From assembly GCA_030220185.1 (NCBI GenBank), contig JASPKZ010008348.1:806001-870000 (forward strand): 64,000 nt of DNA, given 5' to 3'. Both the position numbers and the translations under genes were made by a program. A model generated the notes under the pieces. The model was given only the letters and a program-made list of their open reading frames with translations. It was not told where the DNA came from and made no database searches. Source of the stretch: Diploptera punctata (Eukaryota; Arthropoda; Insecta; Blattodea; Blaberidae). Below are positions 10,646-22,201 of the stretch, piece after piece (within the stretch, counting starts at the first letter, position 1; each line of letters opens with the position of its first letter).

Positions 10646-10865
10646 AAGATTTTTATTATATTTATTGCTCGTTATAAGTAACCAGTTTGACATAATCATA
10701 GATTAATATAACAGGAAGAGGAACTGTGTACAGTGACATCTAGAGTTTTTATGCAGAATTAATTAATTGAATAGCAGCTTAGAGATGTATTGGAGCTAAA
10801 ATGAAATACAGAACAATTGAGGAACTTAGTTTTAATGCATTTCTTGTCCATTTTCATAAATTTGT

Positions 10866-11505
10866 ATACAAGTTCCAGTTGTACTGTAAACTAACTTGAA
10901 TAAGGTATTACTTCGTGAATTGGTGGAACCATGGTGCTACTTTTACCTGCCATATGAACTGAATTGTGTAGAATTCAAACATTGTTCTTAGGCAACATTG
11001 TATTTTACAGGAAATAAGACAATACAACAAAAGTTGGTACCAATAATTAGGAACTTCATCCATTTCTTATTTATTTATGACAACAAATTGTATATGGGTC
11101 TACCTAATTAGACATTTACGCTTTTTCTATGATGTCGATTGACATCCTTTTTTACAATTTGATTATGAACAGAATTTATGCTCCATGCTGACTCACCTTT
11201 AAAATTCTGCTGTTATTTTCACCACATTCTCAATGGCTAATGTGGGATATTTTTTGCTAAATTGTTTGAAATTTTCAAAATAATTTGTTTCTCTCCACTT
11301 TTCAAATGGTTTCTTGTCCAATGTTTTAAGAAATTCTACAGAAATTGGCCATTTTGAAACAATAGAAATTCAAACATATTCTGCTTTGTGTGTGCGTAAG
11401 AATAAAACAATGCTTATTTATTTAATGTATTAAAATTGTAATTATATATTTTAAGATTCTCCCATATAACTTATATAGACATGTGCTAGATAATATATAT
11501 TTTCA
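10866..11505 (+). repeat. Family F repeat, copy 2
   Basis: Collinear with 4612-5242: same ends ('agttccagttgtactgtaaa', 'acatgtgctagataatat') and same internal HTH-coding remnant on the minus strand (about 11330-11190, now interrupted). Here the reading after the coding remnant keeps 'ggtgagtcagcatgg', the donor-like site. Confidence 0.65.
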
Positions 11506-11521
11506 TTTTCTTACATGTTTA

Positions 11522-12332
11522 GGGGGGGGGGCAATGGGTGAAAATTGACAATTTATACCTTTCTTTACATATTGCCAAGTTTCACGAACCTATGATACTT
11601 AAAATATAGTATAACGGCGTCATATTTAAATGGCTGTGCTTTTTAAGTCACCTTTATATGGGCTTTAGCTACAGTAGTAATGTTGTAGTTTATGGGTATA
11701 GCCTTCCTGGTCCATCAAGTTCAGTGTTTTCTCTCATTATAAATCCCCTGGTACCTGATCACACTTTTTATAGTCTGTTTTCAAATTACTGTCCTTAATG
11801 TGCATGAAAACTTCAAAATTAATTTTTTTTCATATTTCATTTTGTTATGTCCTAAATCTATTTTTTCGTACAATTTCTACAATATGGGTCTGAATGTTTT
11901 ACAGGATGTTCTGGACACTATAATTAATGAAATGAGATGGTCATAATTGTTATATATTAAGAATTTACCAAAAGGAAAAATAAAATATGTATATGATGAT
12001 CTATACCAAAAATATAAAAAAGGAATGTCGAGTATATATATATTTTTTTTCATCTCTCTTAGGAAAATAATGAAAAATCTAAATTGAATATGTTATTATA
12101 CACATCTCATTGAATCTAAATATATACCGGTATATTTTTAAACATTTTACCTCATACATGACAATGGAGATAGATTTTGAAAAAGCTAAAATCTGAATAT
12201 TTTAAAAACTATTGATGGTATTGAAATGAAACTTAGACATCTCATCATTTATACCAACATGGATAAACATACCAAAAATGAAGTTTCTATCTAAATAATT
12301 ATGGAAAATAGGAATTTCACCCATTGCCTCCC
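11522..12332. mobile_element. TIR-bounded repeat, unclassified
   Basis: The left end, G-tract then 'gcaatgggtgaaa' (11531-11543), is the inverted match of 'tttcacccattgc' (12315-12327) followed by 'ctccc'. Length about 811 bp, AT-rich inside, no credible ORF. It looks like a non-autonomous DNA element; I cannot define the target duplication, and the superfamily is unknown. Confidence 0.5.
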
Positions 12333-12339
12333 GTGAAGG

Positions 12340-12830
12340 TCTTCTTCTTCTTCTTCGTCACTTCACGGGCTAGGCAAAACTTATTCAAAGTTAAAATTGG
12401 GAAACACATTATGAGGTTCTTAATTTAATAAATTAATGAGTCATTTTAACATCTTACCTCATATTTCATGTTTTATCAAACACGAAAACATGAAATATGA
12501 GGTAAGATGCTAAAATGACTCATTAATTTATTAGGCAAAACTTGCCTGTTCCATCCCGAGGAATTCATTTATATTTTATTTGGTAAATTACTTTTAGGAA
12601 TTAGGCAAAGACTTGTTCGCCTGTTTATCAAAAACATCGCTTGGGTTGTTCTATCCATCTTTTCACTGGCCTTCCTACATTCCTTGAACTTCTTGGTTTG
12701 TAGTTTAAATGATGCTTTTGGTAATCTTGTTACATTCATTGTTTCTATATGTCTAAACCATTTATCTCTGTATTCTTTGATTTTATCATTCATTGGATAT
12801 AAAAAATTACAAAGTAGAATACGAAGCATA
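12340..12830 (-). pseudogene. LINE C-terminus with GAA tail, interrupted by a PLE foldback
   Basis: The minus strand reads 'IKEYRDKWFRHIETMNVTRL', 'KASFKLQTKK' and a degraded '..GRP..RW' area, then the frame is interrupted at 12543 by a 149-bp foldback and ends at a (GAA)n tail (12344-12356, CTT on the plus strand). The 'W.RHI.RM...RLPK' motif identifies a LINE C-terminus. Only the last ~110 codons are present. Confidence 0.65.
12371..12543 (-). mobile_element. PLE 3'-end foldback with exact 12-bp target duplication
   Basis: taggcaaaactt is at 12371-12382 and 12532-12543. Between them lies a hairpin with ~60-bp arms ('taatgagtcattttaacatc', 'ttacctcatatttcatgttt' and their complements), plus a left tail with 'acattatgagg'. 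As in 9776-10063, the right edge starts exactly where the palindrome starts while the left edge has an extra ~45-bp tail. Confidence 0.78.
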
Positions 12831-12834
12831 GAAA

Positions 12835-13435
12835 TAATCTTCCCGTAAAGGTAAAACTATTATTTGACCAATGAAAATACAGTCACACATCTGGTTTGTT
12901 TACATTACAACAGGAACTTAGCTTGGATAAGGCATTGTTACTTTATATTATTTCATTAGAAGTTTTGTTAGTAGCACAAAGATAATATAATTTAGGGGAG
13001 TGGAATAAGAAGAACCTCTTCTGTTTTCATTACTCTATGGCACAGAGATTTAAGCACATTGTGACTATATCAATAAATAAGGATGTAGAATTTAAAATAA
13101 TAAATATTTTTTGTATAAGATCCAATTGGACCACAGTTTGTAGAATTTTTTACTGTATTTCATAAGAATGTTAGATTTATCATAGAGTAATCTTGTATAT
13201 TATAAAAATATGCTTATTGTTGTAACATAGAGACAGTTTTTGATGTCACTTGTATATAATTTAATGGCATTGTTGCTAATATAGGGTGGCACAAAAGAGT
13301 ATGTCAATTTATTTAGGAAAGTGTGCTCACATCTTGCAGGTCACCTGTTATTATCTCTTTTAGGTCATAGTTCATATGCGTCCTACTATATCATTCTCCT
13401 AATCACTCATTTTGCTTGAATCAGCTGTGGCCAAC
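12835..13435. other. Family F end and unassigned AT-rich sequence
   Basis: 12840-12960 is an inverted family F terminus similar to 5640-5745. 12960-13435 has no recognised gene or repeat; a mononucleotide-rich, AT-rich stretch. Confidence 0.35.
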
Positions 13436-14190
13436 ATGCACACTATTGAGTAACAATAAGAAATTGGACCGGAAGTAAACATCAATAAAACTAGATATAT
13501 GTTCATACATAGAAATGCATTATATAATGTTCATGACAAATGAGGGCAATTTTCAAGAAGTGACTGAATTCAAATACCTAGGAACAAAAATTACAAATAG
13601 GAATGATATGCACAAAGAAATTAAACATATGTTCAATTCTGGAAATGCATGCTATTATGTATTACAGGGACTCTTTGTCATCCCAACTCCTCTAAAAAAA
13701 CGTTAAACTGAAAATATATAAAACTATTATTTTCCCAGTTATATTATATGGATGTGAAACATGGAGTCTTACTTTAAGGGAGGATGGGTGATTACGAGTA
13801 TTTGAGAATAAAGTTCTTAGGAAACGTTTTGGGCCAAAGAGAGATGAACAGATAGGTGAATGGAGAAGACTGCTTAACAGTGAGCTACATGATCTTTATA
13901 AGAAGATGGATATAATAATAACAGTTAAGTCTCATAGTCTGTGGTGGGCAGGACATGTGGCACAAATGGGGAATGAAAGAGGGACATGGAAGCTTTTTGT
14001 AGGAAAACCAGAGGGAAAATGCCCAGTTGGTAGACCAAGAATGGGGTGGGAGAATAACACTAACCATGACTTGAGGGAAGGAGATTATACAGGAGATGAT
14101 TGGAAAACATTAGCTCAGGAAAGGGATATGTGGAGAGCTTATGTACATGTTGTCATGAATCTACAGGTTTCATAGTGCCAGTGAGTTAGT
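13436..14190 (+). pseudogene. RTE-like LINE 3' fragment with GTTA tail
   Basis: Collinear with 43090-43855 of the long copy. Readable blocks: 'EFKYLGTKITNRND', 'FNSGNACYYVLQG', 'YGCETWSLTLRED', then in another frame 'HSLWWAGHVAQMGNER', 'WKLFVGKPEGKCPVGRPRMG' and 'DLREGDYTGDDWKTLAQ'. It ends 'gtgagttagttagttag', the GTTA-repeat tail of this family. Several frameshifts; 5' truncated just after the YADD region. Confidence 0.85.
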
Positions 14191-14199
14191 TAGTTAGAA

Positions 14200-14455
14200 C
14201 ATGGTCATATACTATATTGTCTAAGGAGATACTTAGTAAGCTTTTTTGAATTGTTTTTGAGTCGGACAGTTCTTGATATAAGAGGGGAGGTGATTCCAGA
14301 GTTGGGCAGCTGAAACAAGGAAGGATGAGGAATAGTGAGATATTCGATGTGGAGGTAATGACTGTTATTTGCCCAGATTTGAATTCCAATGGGTGAGGCA
14401 TTTTTTCTAAAATGTTGACAGACATTTTTGTCACACCCTGTATACTGAACACATT
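14200..14455 (-). pseudogene. Possible LINE C-terminal fragment
   Basis: In minus-strand frames one reads 'PCFSCPTLES', and in a shifted frame 'AAQLWNHLPSYIKN' followed by 'KQFKKAY.RISLDNI', a pattern found at the C-terminus of several LINE families (sAa.LWN.LP..i+n..s...FK..L). The right edge, 'tttttgtcacaccctgtata', could instead be a mariner-type end. Weak. Confidence 0.4.
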
Positions 14456-15042
14456 ATTGTTTATACATGTAATTATTTTTAATTTTAAGAGTTTTGATGT
14501 ACTTTTTAATGCACAATCTTTTTTTTAAATTGTACAATTTTTTACAATTTAATTGTAAATTTAATAATGTATTATTGTAGAGTAAAATATAATGTTTTAT
14601 TATAATTTTTTTTGACACTGGGACTCTTACCAATGAAATATTTAATGTTTAACATGTTTATCCTGCTGACAAAATGAATTCTTGCTAATTCAATCATTCT
14701 TGTCACTTGAGATGCAAAAATTTGTTCTCATCTGAAAGGCAATTGCAACTGAAGTCAGGGGAATTGCAGAAAAAAAAATATTATGCTGAATGTCAACCAT
14801 TTTTGTTTAAGAAGGTATCAAATATGTCTCAAAAGTTGATGTTCATGGCTTTGAAATTAGGTGAAAAGCTAGTAAGAAAAATTATTTGTACACATGTTTA
14901 TCTTAATTATTATTAAACTCACTTATTTCTTGTATTTCAAATCAATTCTTGGATCTTTAAGGTTGTAAGCTTGTTGGTGATATGTTCATGGATTGGATGT
15001 GTGTTCGTTAACTGCAGCACTGAATTGTAATATTACCCAAGG
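14456..15042. other. AT-rich stretch, nothing recognised
   Basis: Short chance ORFs only. No tRNA-like promoter or inverted repeat that I could pair. Confidence 0.3.
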
Positions 15043-15245
15043 ATGAAAGTCTCTCTTCTGAAATTGCACTCCTCAGGTATGTTTTTATACTTCTTATCTT
15101 ACCTCATAGTTCATGTTTTCTTAAACACCGGAACTGCAGTTTTCATGAGGAAACTTCGCTCTCATTCTCAATTGACATTATCACTACTGGATTTTCATTG
15201 CATTTTTCACAAAAGCAGTTCAAACATTAATATTTGTTTCTAAAA
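15043..15245 (-). pseudogene. Penelope-like element C-terminal fragment
   Basis: The minus strand matches the PLE piece at 24610-24740: both contain 'aactgcagtt', 'gagaatgaga' and a 'cagtag.gataatgtcaat' type stretch, reading about 'NPVVIMSIENESE' and 'KLQF'. It ends in 'cttacctcatag' (15098), the PLE 3'-UTR motif. No inverted partner is seen, and the distal tail is missing. Confidence 0.55.
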
Positions 15246-15955
15246 TGCAAAATGGTTGAATTAGTAAGTTTGCATGTTATTCCCAATATTGTGTATTATA
15301 TAAAGAATCACCAATTGTGTATAATATTTAAACTTTAATAAGCAAGTTGTTTATGATTGATTTTTTATTAATGATTTAATTCCATGGCTGTTACCCTGTA
15401 TTTTATAAATATTTGTGTCTACACATTTATAAATCAGACAGTTTTTTAAATTAATTTATAAGTTATCTGAGACGAGCGTAAATATCAAAATAATAACTTC
15501 AATTAATGTAATTAATTGAAAAATAATGTAGAAAGCAAATTCCTCTCAAATAACAAACATTGATTTGTTGGGTTAGGTTAGGTTTGGTTATTAATTTTAA
15601 AAACAAAATGTTATGGTATTTCATAAGTTGGAAATAGAATCTATTGCTGTTTTTTCAGATTCCACTATATAATTATTTACAAAATATTTTGATTTAATCT
15701 AGATTTAACAAATGAAATATAAAATGTACAAGATAGAACAATGAGAAAAAAACTATTGATGATATAGAATAAATATAACTCTCAAGAAGTTAGTTCCTTA
15801 TATCAAAACACTCATCCAACATTCCTCAATAACCTCGGATAATTTGAGATGTCAACATCAAATTACTTTGTGATAATTCAAAATACTCAGCCACCATCCC
15901 TAAACAACCTCTGAAATTCTTATCTTTTTTTGTAATAATTATTTATTATATAGTA
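15245..15955. other. AT-rich stretch with short TTAGG-like run
   Basis: 15570-15589 holds 'gggttaggttaggtttgg', which resembles the insect telomere unit TTAGG but is only about three degenerate units, so it is not a telomeric array. Nothing else recognised. Confidence 0.35.
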
Positions 15956-16080
15956 TATTACGATGCAAGGTTGCGAAATGGTTTTAACGGAATCGAGGAA
16001 AATGTTTAAAAACCAAGCGATAGCGAGGTTTTTTAATTTCCAAGATTCTGTAAATCACTTCGCAAACATGCATTGTACAT
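15955..16080. repeat. Imperfect hairpin repeat
   Basis: 'tacgatgcaaggttgcgaaa' at about 15959 is complementary to 'cttcgcaaacatgcattgta' ending near 16078; the inner parts (ccaagcgatagcgaggtt) also fold. It looks like a small TIR element immediately next to the 16078-16563 repeat. Confidence 0.5.
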
Positions 16081-16563
16081 TATTTTTTGCGCGATGGTGT
16101 TTTCAAAATAATAAATAATAGTAAAATAATATCTTTATTGAAAACATTTGCATTCATTATAAACAATTGACTAACGTTAACAGTGTGGGCAATGTTTATT
16201 AGTTGAAACAACAGGAGGCCTTGAATCAATTTAGTGATGAAATGGCGGCAAGTACATACTTATTGTTTTATATTGTCTCAAATAAAGTTCAGTTCATTTA
16301 AAATGCAGTGATTTGTTTCCTATGATGTATATTAACACTACCTTTTGTATATTTTTTTGTACATACATTGTATGTAGTATACATAGAGGGCAGTGGTTTT
16401 ACTTCCCTCACATGTTTTGCAATATGTAATATTACAGTATAGTTATTTTTATTACAGTATAGTTATTTAGGTTGGCAACCCCAAAATGTAGGAAGTTGAA
16501 CTTTCAATCATGGTCGCCATTGTTGTAAGTATGACAAAACGCACTATCGCGCAAAACATAATT
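16078..16563. repeat. TIR repeat family C, copy 1
   Basis: The ends are an inverted pair: 'attttttgcgcgatggtg' (16081-16098) and 'cactatcgcgcaaaacat' (16543-16560). A second copy lies at about 21395-21830 in the same orientation ('cattcattataaacaa.tga', 'aaataaagttcagttcattt', 'atcatggtcgccat' shared). About 80 percent similar by eye. No ORF; a non-autonomous element. Confidence 0.6.
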
Positions 16564-16894
16564 TTATCATCTATAATGGTTATATTTTTGATAAATCACA
16601 TGAACCTAGAGATCATTTATGGTTTTAAATCTCAAGTGTCACAGTGATATTTCCTATAACAGTTGAAGAGAGCATTTGGTTTGTTGTTGGGAAATAATAA
16701 ATCAATGTTTATTGTTGAGGATACCAGAGTAGAAACATTTCCAACCCTTTACATAGTGTCTACTGTCCTTGTCTAAACATTTTTATTATTCAACAGAGTG
16801 TGTGTAAAGAGAGAGATCTCCAAAATTGTGAAAAATGAGTTATGTAGCTAGAAAGAGTTTCAATTTTGTTTTCTGTGCCATAAAAAGGAAAATA

Positions 16895-17545
16895 TTGATA
16901 TTTTGAGGAAGTAGCTGAATTCAAATACCTAGGAACAATAATCACAAATAGGAATGAGATGCTCAAAGACATTAAACACAGGCTCAATTCTGGAAAAGTG
17001 TGCTATTATGTATTACAGGGACTCTTGTCGTCTAAACTTCTGTCAAAAAAAGTTTAAGTGAATATATATAAAACTGTTATTCTACCAGTTATATTATATG
17101 GATGTGAAACATGGACTCTTACTTTAAGGGAGGAAAGGAGATTACGAGTATTTGAGAATAAAGTTCTTAGGAAAATTTTTGGACCAACGAGAGATGAACA
17201 GACAGGTGAATGAGAAGACTTCATAACAGTGAACTACATGGTCTTTATAGGAAACCAGATATAATAAGAACAGTTAAGTCTCAGAGACTGTGATGGACAG
17301 GACATGTGACAAGAATGGGGAATAAAAGACGTTCATGGAAGCTTCTTGTAGGAAAAGCAGAGGGAAAACGTCCAGTTGGTAGACCAAGAATGAGGTAGGA
17401 GAATAACATTAACTATGATTTGAGGGAAGTAGATTATACAGGGAATGATTGGAAAACATTAGCTCAGGATAGGGATGTATGGAGAGCTTGTGTCTGCACG
17501 ACCATGAACCTATGAGTTTGAGAGTGCCAGTGAGTTAGTTTGTGT
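16895..17545 (+). pseudogene. RTE-like LINE 3' fragment
   Basis: Starts at 'tttgaggaagtagctgaatt' and runs collinear with 43228-43855: 'KYLGTIITNRNEML', 'LNSGKVCYYVLQG', 'YGCETWTLTLREERR', 'KLLVGKAEGKRPVGRPRM', 'VDYTGNDWKTLAQDRDVW'. Ends in 'gccagtgagttagttt'. Two stops and frameshifts. 5' truncated. Confidence 0.85.
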
Positions 17546-17629
17546 CATAAAAAAGGAAAACATTGATTTGTAGGACAGAGCAATACGTTATAATGACAAT
17601 GGTGAATATTATATTTCATGGTAACTCGT

Positions 17630-18190
17630 AATTTTGAATTCTTGGTCTGGGGGATTCTATGCCACCAACATAGTAGTAGTAGTAGTAGTAGTGCTGGTCT
17701 CTCCACTGGAAAGTGCTGGTCTCTCCACTGGAAAGCATAGGGCCTTGATAAAAGCCCACCAATGTACTCTGTTGTTTGCCAATGCCTTAATTTTATTCCA
17801 ACTCATCCCTGCCTGTTCAGCTTCATCCCTGATGGTATTACTCTATGTTGCTCTAGGTCTTCCTCTTCGCCTTCTCAATCCTTGGTGGTTATAATCAAAT
17901 GCCATTTTTGTGATGTTATCATTCTCTCTCCTTAGTATATGACTCACTCATTTTCCATTTTCTAAATTTGATTTCTTTACAAATTTCATTTTGATTCATT
18001 CTTCTCCGAAGTTCTTTATTTGTTATCATATCTGGCCACCACACACCCAAGATATTTCTCAGGAAATGGTTTAGAAAGATTTGCAATTTCCTTTCAATTT
18101 GTTTTGTAGCTTCCAAGTTCCACAACTGTATAATAAAAGTTATTTTCACATTTGAATTAAATAATCATAGTTTAAGTCTTATGGAGATTT
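17630..18190 (-). pseudogene. LINE C-terminus with CTA-repeat tail
   Basis: The minus strand reads 'YNHFLRNILGVWWPDMI'-type sequence ('QIFLNHFLRNILGVWWPD', 18080-18030), 'TNKELRRRMNQNEICKEI', 'RRRRRPRAT' and then 'HWWAFIKALCFPVERPAL' to about 17710, followed by a (CTA)n tract (17661-17690). The motifs 'I.NVYWPD.I.N..L' and 'W...I.ALC' are the usual ends of a LINE family abundant in insects. An 18-bp direct repeat ('gtgctggtctctccactgga') is duplicated at 17690-17730. 5' truncated. Confidence 0.7.
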
Positions 18191-18284
18191 GTTTTGACCA
18201 CCAAATTGATTTCAATTGAATATAAGCATATCTTGCTTTCTTTATTCTGGTATCAACATCTTCATCTGAGCCACCATTCACAGA

Positions 18285-18450
18285 TATTTATCATCATCAT
18301 CATCATCATCCATGCAAGTATTAGGCCATGTGGCCTGTTACGGTCTCAAACAGGAATTTTCCATCCAGCACTTTTTTGGACGTCCCAGCAATCTTTTGCC
18401 TTGGGGCCAGTAACGTACAGCAGGTTATACAAAGTGGGACCATAAGAGAA
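18285..18450 (-). pseudogene. LINE 3' end with ATG-repeat tail
   Basis: A short minus-strand LINE end whose last part is 'taggccatgtggcctgttac' (plus), followed leftwards by an (ATC)n tract at 18290-18312. Similar ends are at 57030-57130 and 55070-55200, and a related 'ccaagtattaggccaaggcc' end at 19080 and 39460. Confidence 0.5.
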
Positions 18451-19055
18451 ATGAGGAAATTATGGAAGAGTTGGATGTAGAACCCATTCTTCACCATATA
18501 CAAAACTACCAGAACTACTGGAGAGCCCAGTTTCAACAAATGCCGTCTGACAGATATTTATACTACCCAGATATGCCATCAACATAAATTCAAATAAAAG
18601 AACAGAAAAAAAAAAAACACAATTTATTGTTGCACTATGTGAATAATTACCTGAGAGAAATATAAATGTTGATTTCCCCCCCCCCAAAAAAATGTGAGAA
18701 ATACCTTAAAATGAAGTGAGAAGTTGAGCTTAAAGTAACCTAAAATCGCCATATTTACAATGTATAATATGTATTAGTCATTGTTCAGATAGTGCAGCCA
18801 ACTTATCACAAAACCAGCTAACAAACAAATGAATGCTAAACTAATCAGCTGTACACCATCTTGCCCATTTTCTCACACTTAACTTCTCACTAATGTAGGT
18901 GGACTCCTGGGATAGAATCCCCTTATATGTGAGAAAATATGTTGGCAATTTTTTTTATATTATATTTATTTATTTATCCTGGTGGAGTTAAGACTATGTG
19001 GCCTTCTCTTCCACTCACAAGGAGAAACATTTGTTACATCTGAATATAACAATCA
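18450..19055. other. Unassigned sequence
   Basis: No gene recognised; a polyA run near 18605 and a C-run near 18675 break it up. The short ORFs here are not supported. Confidence 0.3.
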
Positions 19056-19510
19056 CAATAATTAACTCTTCTTCTTCCTTCCAAGTATTAGGCCAAGGCC
19101 TGTTACGATCCTATAGAAAATTTTCCCTCCAGCGTTTCATAGGACAACCCAGAGATCTTCGTCCTCTTGGTATATAATTATAAACATCTTTGGGGATCCG
19201 ATTTGAACTCATTCTTTCAAGATGGTGTTTCCAATTTAGTTAGTACTGTTTAATATATCCCAAAATTGGTGTAGTCTTCAATTCTTTTAAGATATCGGTG
19301 TTCCTTTTCCAATCCCATCTGGTATAACCTGCTGTTCTGTGCATGAATCTCATTTCACAAGCTGTTATTCTGCTTTCATGTTGTATTTTTAGTGTCCATG
19401 CTTCACTACCATAGGTCAACACTGGTCTAGCAAAAGTGTTATATAAACGTAATCTGATGTTTTTTTGTACAAGGGATGGTTTCATATCTTGATTAATAAT
19501 TCCCAAACTT
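19055..19510 (-). pseudogene. LINE C-terminus with GAA tail
   Basis: The minus-strand ORF 19506-19240 reads 'KNIRLRLYNTFARPVLTYGS', 'EAWTLKIQHESRITACEMRF' and 'RRTAGYTRWDWKRN'-like sequence, the RT-thumb portion of an insect LINE. After a shift near 19240 the last part reads to about 19085 ('GGKIFYRIVTGLGL') and ends in CTT/GAA repeats (19062-19074). The same 3' end was inserted at 39434-39593. Confidence 0.75.
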
Positions 19511-20425
19511 TTATTATAACTAGAAATTTTTTCAGGGATATCCTTTTCATCCCAGATAAGGAGTCCTCATCTAGGGGATATGTGGATGGCGACCACAAGG
19601 TGCCCAAGCTGAGCAAAAAATTTCTTCACCTTACTTGTGTTTTACACTCTTTTAACTTTACTATCTAACATCTCTTGGTTAACTCTTGTTTTTTCGACCC
19701 CGACGCTATTAGGGCATCTGAGCGCTAGGGAGTCTTTCCTTTCTTTTATTTCTTCTTTCCTTTATTTTATTTTCTTCTTCAGAAAAGCCTGACCAGAGGC
19801 TATAAGATGGCAGCCCCATCACTGATCTTGCCTTCCTTTGGCCAGCAACCAATCGAAGGGACTATTATTATGCTTTCAAGTCTAATACGAGAATTTCCTG
19901 GAAGGATCAAACAATTAACTCTAATATTTAATACTAAATGAACATTCATTCAATAAGATAATATCTATTATATTAAGATCTATAATACAACCAGTTAATG
20001 ATAGTTAAGATTAAGGCTAAATTATTCATGCAAGATAAATTAAATTGTAGATGGACTGTCCCTGCCTAATGTATATAAAAAAAGAAAAAATAATGAGAAT
20101 TGGCTCTAGTGGGAATGTGTGTTATCACATTGACCAGCACGACTCTAAAAGTCACTTGGTCTCTGATCGAATATTCACTGGTGGCATAGAATAGCTCTTG
20201 GTATGCAAAAAGATAAAATTGGAATGGAGATATCTTTTTTTTTTACACACCCACCCAAGAATATAGATAATTATAATTTATATTTGTTATCAGTTATACT
20301 CTGACATGACATTCCAATACATCTTAATATTTGTTAGTTTATTTTCTATAACTTATAAAATAAGCAATAGGAGCATAAGGAAATAAAAAGACCTGCATTT
20401 CAAAATACAATACAGTAAGATTATG
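19510..20425. other. Mixed unassigned sequence with a LINE 3' fragment
   Basis: 19800-19905 (plus) matches the 5' part of the LINE fragment at 39434-39593 ('ggccagcaaccaatcgaagg', 'gactattattatgctttcaa'). 19510-19790 contains GC-richer blocks of unknown origin and a pyrimidine tract. 19910-20425 is AT-rich without recognised features. Confidence 0.4.
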
Positions 20426-20606
20426 AGATTTTACTTAATAATTAAGTTTGGTCTGTGTTATTCTTACCTCATATGGTTGTTTCAAGGCATGTTTGCCCGA
20501 ACTTAAGTCTGTACCAACTGAAGATGGGGCAAACATACCTTGAAACATATGCCTAACAAAAACAATCATGAGGTAATAATAATACCAGACCAAACTTAAT
20601 TATAAA
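20425..20606 (-). mobile_element. PLE 3'-end foldback
   Basis: Palindrome with about 70-bp arms: 'attaagtttggtctg' (20441) pairs with 'cagaccaaacttaat' (20587-20600), and 'ttcaaggcatgtttgccc' with 'ggggcaaacataccttgaa'. A left tail has 'ttatgagattttac', as in other PLE tails. The loop side holds 'ctgaagatgggg' and the arm 'ttgaaacatatgc', a second hammerhead-like core. Flanking target duplication not clear. Confidence 0.65.
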
Positions 20607-20728
20607 CACTTGCATATTCACTGCTATTTCTACTTTACTGCATAAGAAATAATTATAGGGTATTCCATGTAAAACATCAGTAATTCAAAATTGAAATTTG
20701 ATTAAATTGCTATGCGAAGTAACACTAA

Positions 20729-21390
20729 TGAGGGACATTTTGAAGAAGTGGCTGAATTCATATACCTAGGAACAATAATTACAAACAGGAATGAGGTACA
20801 CAAAGAGATTAAACGTAGGCTCAATTCTGGAAATGCATGTTATTATGTATTACAGGGACTCTTGTAATCAAAACTTCTCTAAAAAAAATTAAACTGAAAA
20901 TATATAAAACTGTTATTCTCCCAGTTATATTATATGGATGTGAAACATGGACTCTTACTTTAAGGAAGGAAAGAAGATTACGAGTACTGTATTTGAGAAT
21001 AAGGTTCTTAGGAACATTTTTGGACCAATTAGAGATGAACAGACAGGTAAATGGACAAAACTACATAATAGTGAGCTACACGATATGTATAGGAAGCCAG
21101 ATATAATATAAACAGTTAAGTCTCGTAGGCTGCGATGAGCAGGACATATGGCACGTATGTGGGATGAAAGAGCTGCATGGAAGCTTAAGATAGGAAAACC
21201 AGGGGGAAAACGCCCAGTTGATAGACCAAGAATGAGGTGGGGGAATAACATTATTCTTGATTTGAGGGAAGTATATTATACAGGGGATGATTGGAAAACA
21301 TTAGCTCAGGATAGGGAAGAACCTAGAGCTTATATCCGCGGGACATGAACCTAATGGTTCGATTGAGCCAGTGAGTTAGTAAAATAATAA
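20729..21390 (+). pseudogene. RTE-like LINE 3' fragment
   Basis: Collinear with 43215-43855: 'FEEVAEFIYLGTIITNRN', 'LNSGNACYYVLQG', 'IYKTVILPVILYGCETWTL', 'KIGKPGGKRPVDRPRMRW', 'TGDDWKTLAQDR'. Ends 'ccagtgagttagtaa'. Frameshifted; 5' truncated at nearly the same place as the copy at 16895. Confidence 0.85.
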
Positions 21391-21394
21391 CATA

Positions 21395-21832
21395 TTTGTT
21401 GGAAATATTTGCATTCATTATAAACAACTGACTAACGTTAACAGTCTGGCCAATGTTTATATGCCAAACGGCAAAAATAATTTAGTTGAGACTACAGCAG
21501 GCCATGACACCAATCAGGTAAAAATGGAAGCAAGTACGAATTTATTGTTTTATATTGTTTCAAATAAAGTTCAGTTCATTTAAAATGCAGTGATTTTTTT
21601 CTTATAATGTATATTAACGCTACCTTCTGGATATATATATATATTGTATGTAGTATACATAATGGGCAGTGGTTTTACTTCCTGCACTAGGTAGGTAATT
21701 TGTAATATTACAGTATTGTTATTTAGTTATTTATAGGTTAGCAACTCTGAAATTTAGGAAATTGAACTTACAATCATGGTCGCCATGGCTAAAAGTAAGA
21801 CAGAATGCAGTATCATGCACAAAAATATGTAT
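21395..21832. repeat. TIR repeat family C, copy 2
   Basis: Second copy of 16078-16563; right end 'cagtatcatgcacaaaaa' corresponds to 'cactatcgcgcaaaacat'. It has about 30 extra bases near 21475 and a TA expansion near 21632. Confidence 0.55.
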
Positions 21833-22155
21833 TATCTAGCACATGTCTATATAAGTTATATGAGAGAATCTTAAAATATATAATTACAATTTTAATACAT
21901 TAAATAAGCATTGCTTTATTTTTACACACGTGTAATGTAGAAAATTACATGTAAATAAATATATTTGCAATCAAATATAGATTAGTAGTCAGGAAGCTTA
22001 GGGCTAAACAGTCCCCGAAAATCATCTGGCCATCATCATCCACAGTATGAAAAGCAAACGGGAAGCTACCACACCTATAATTCCCTAGTAAAGCTGCAAA
22101 GCATAGTATGAAAATGTTATGATTGCAGTGTAAGACCTGCCCTCGATCAGAACAC

Positions 22156-22201
<46 letters not shown>

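Noticed and set aside
15569..15590. Telomeric TTAGG array
   Set aside because: Only about three degenerate units.
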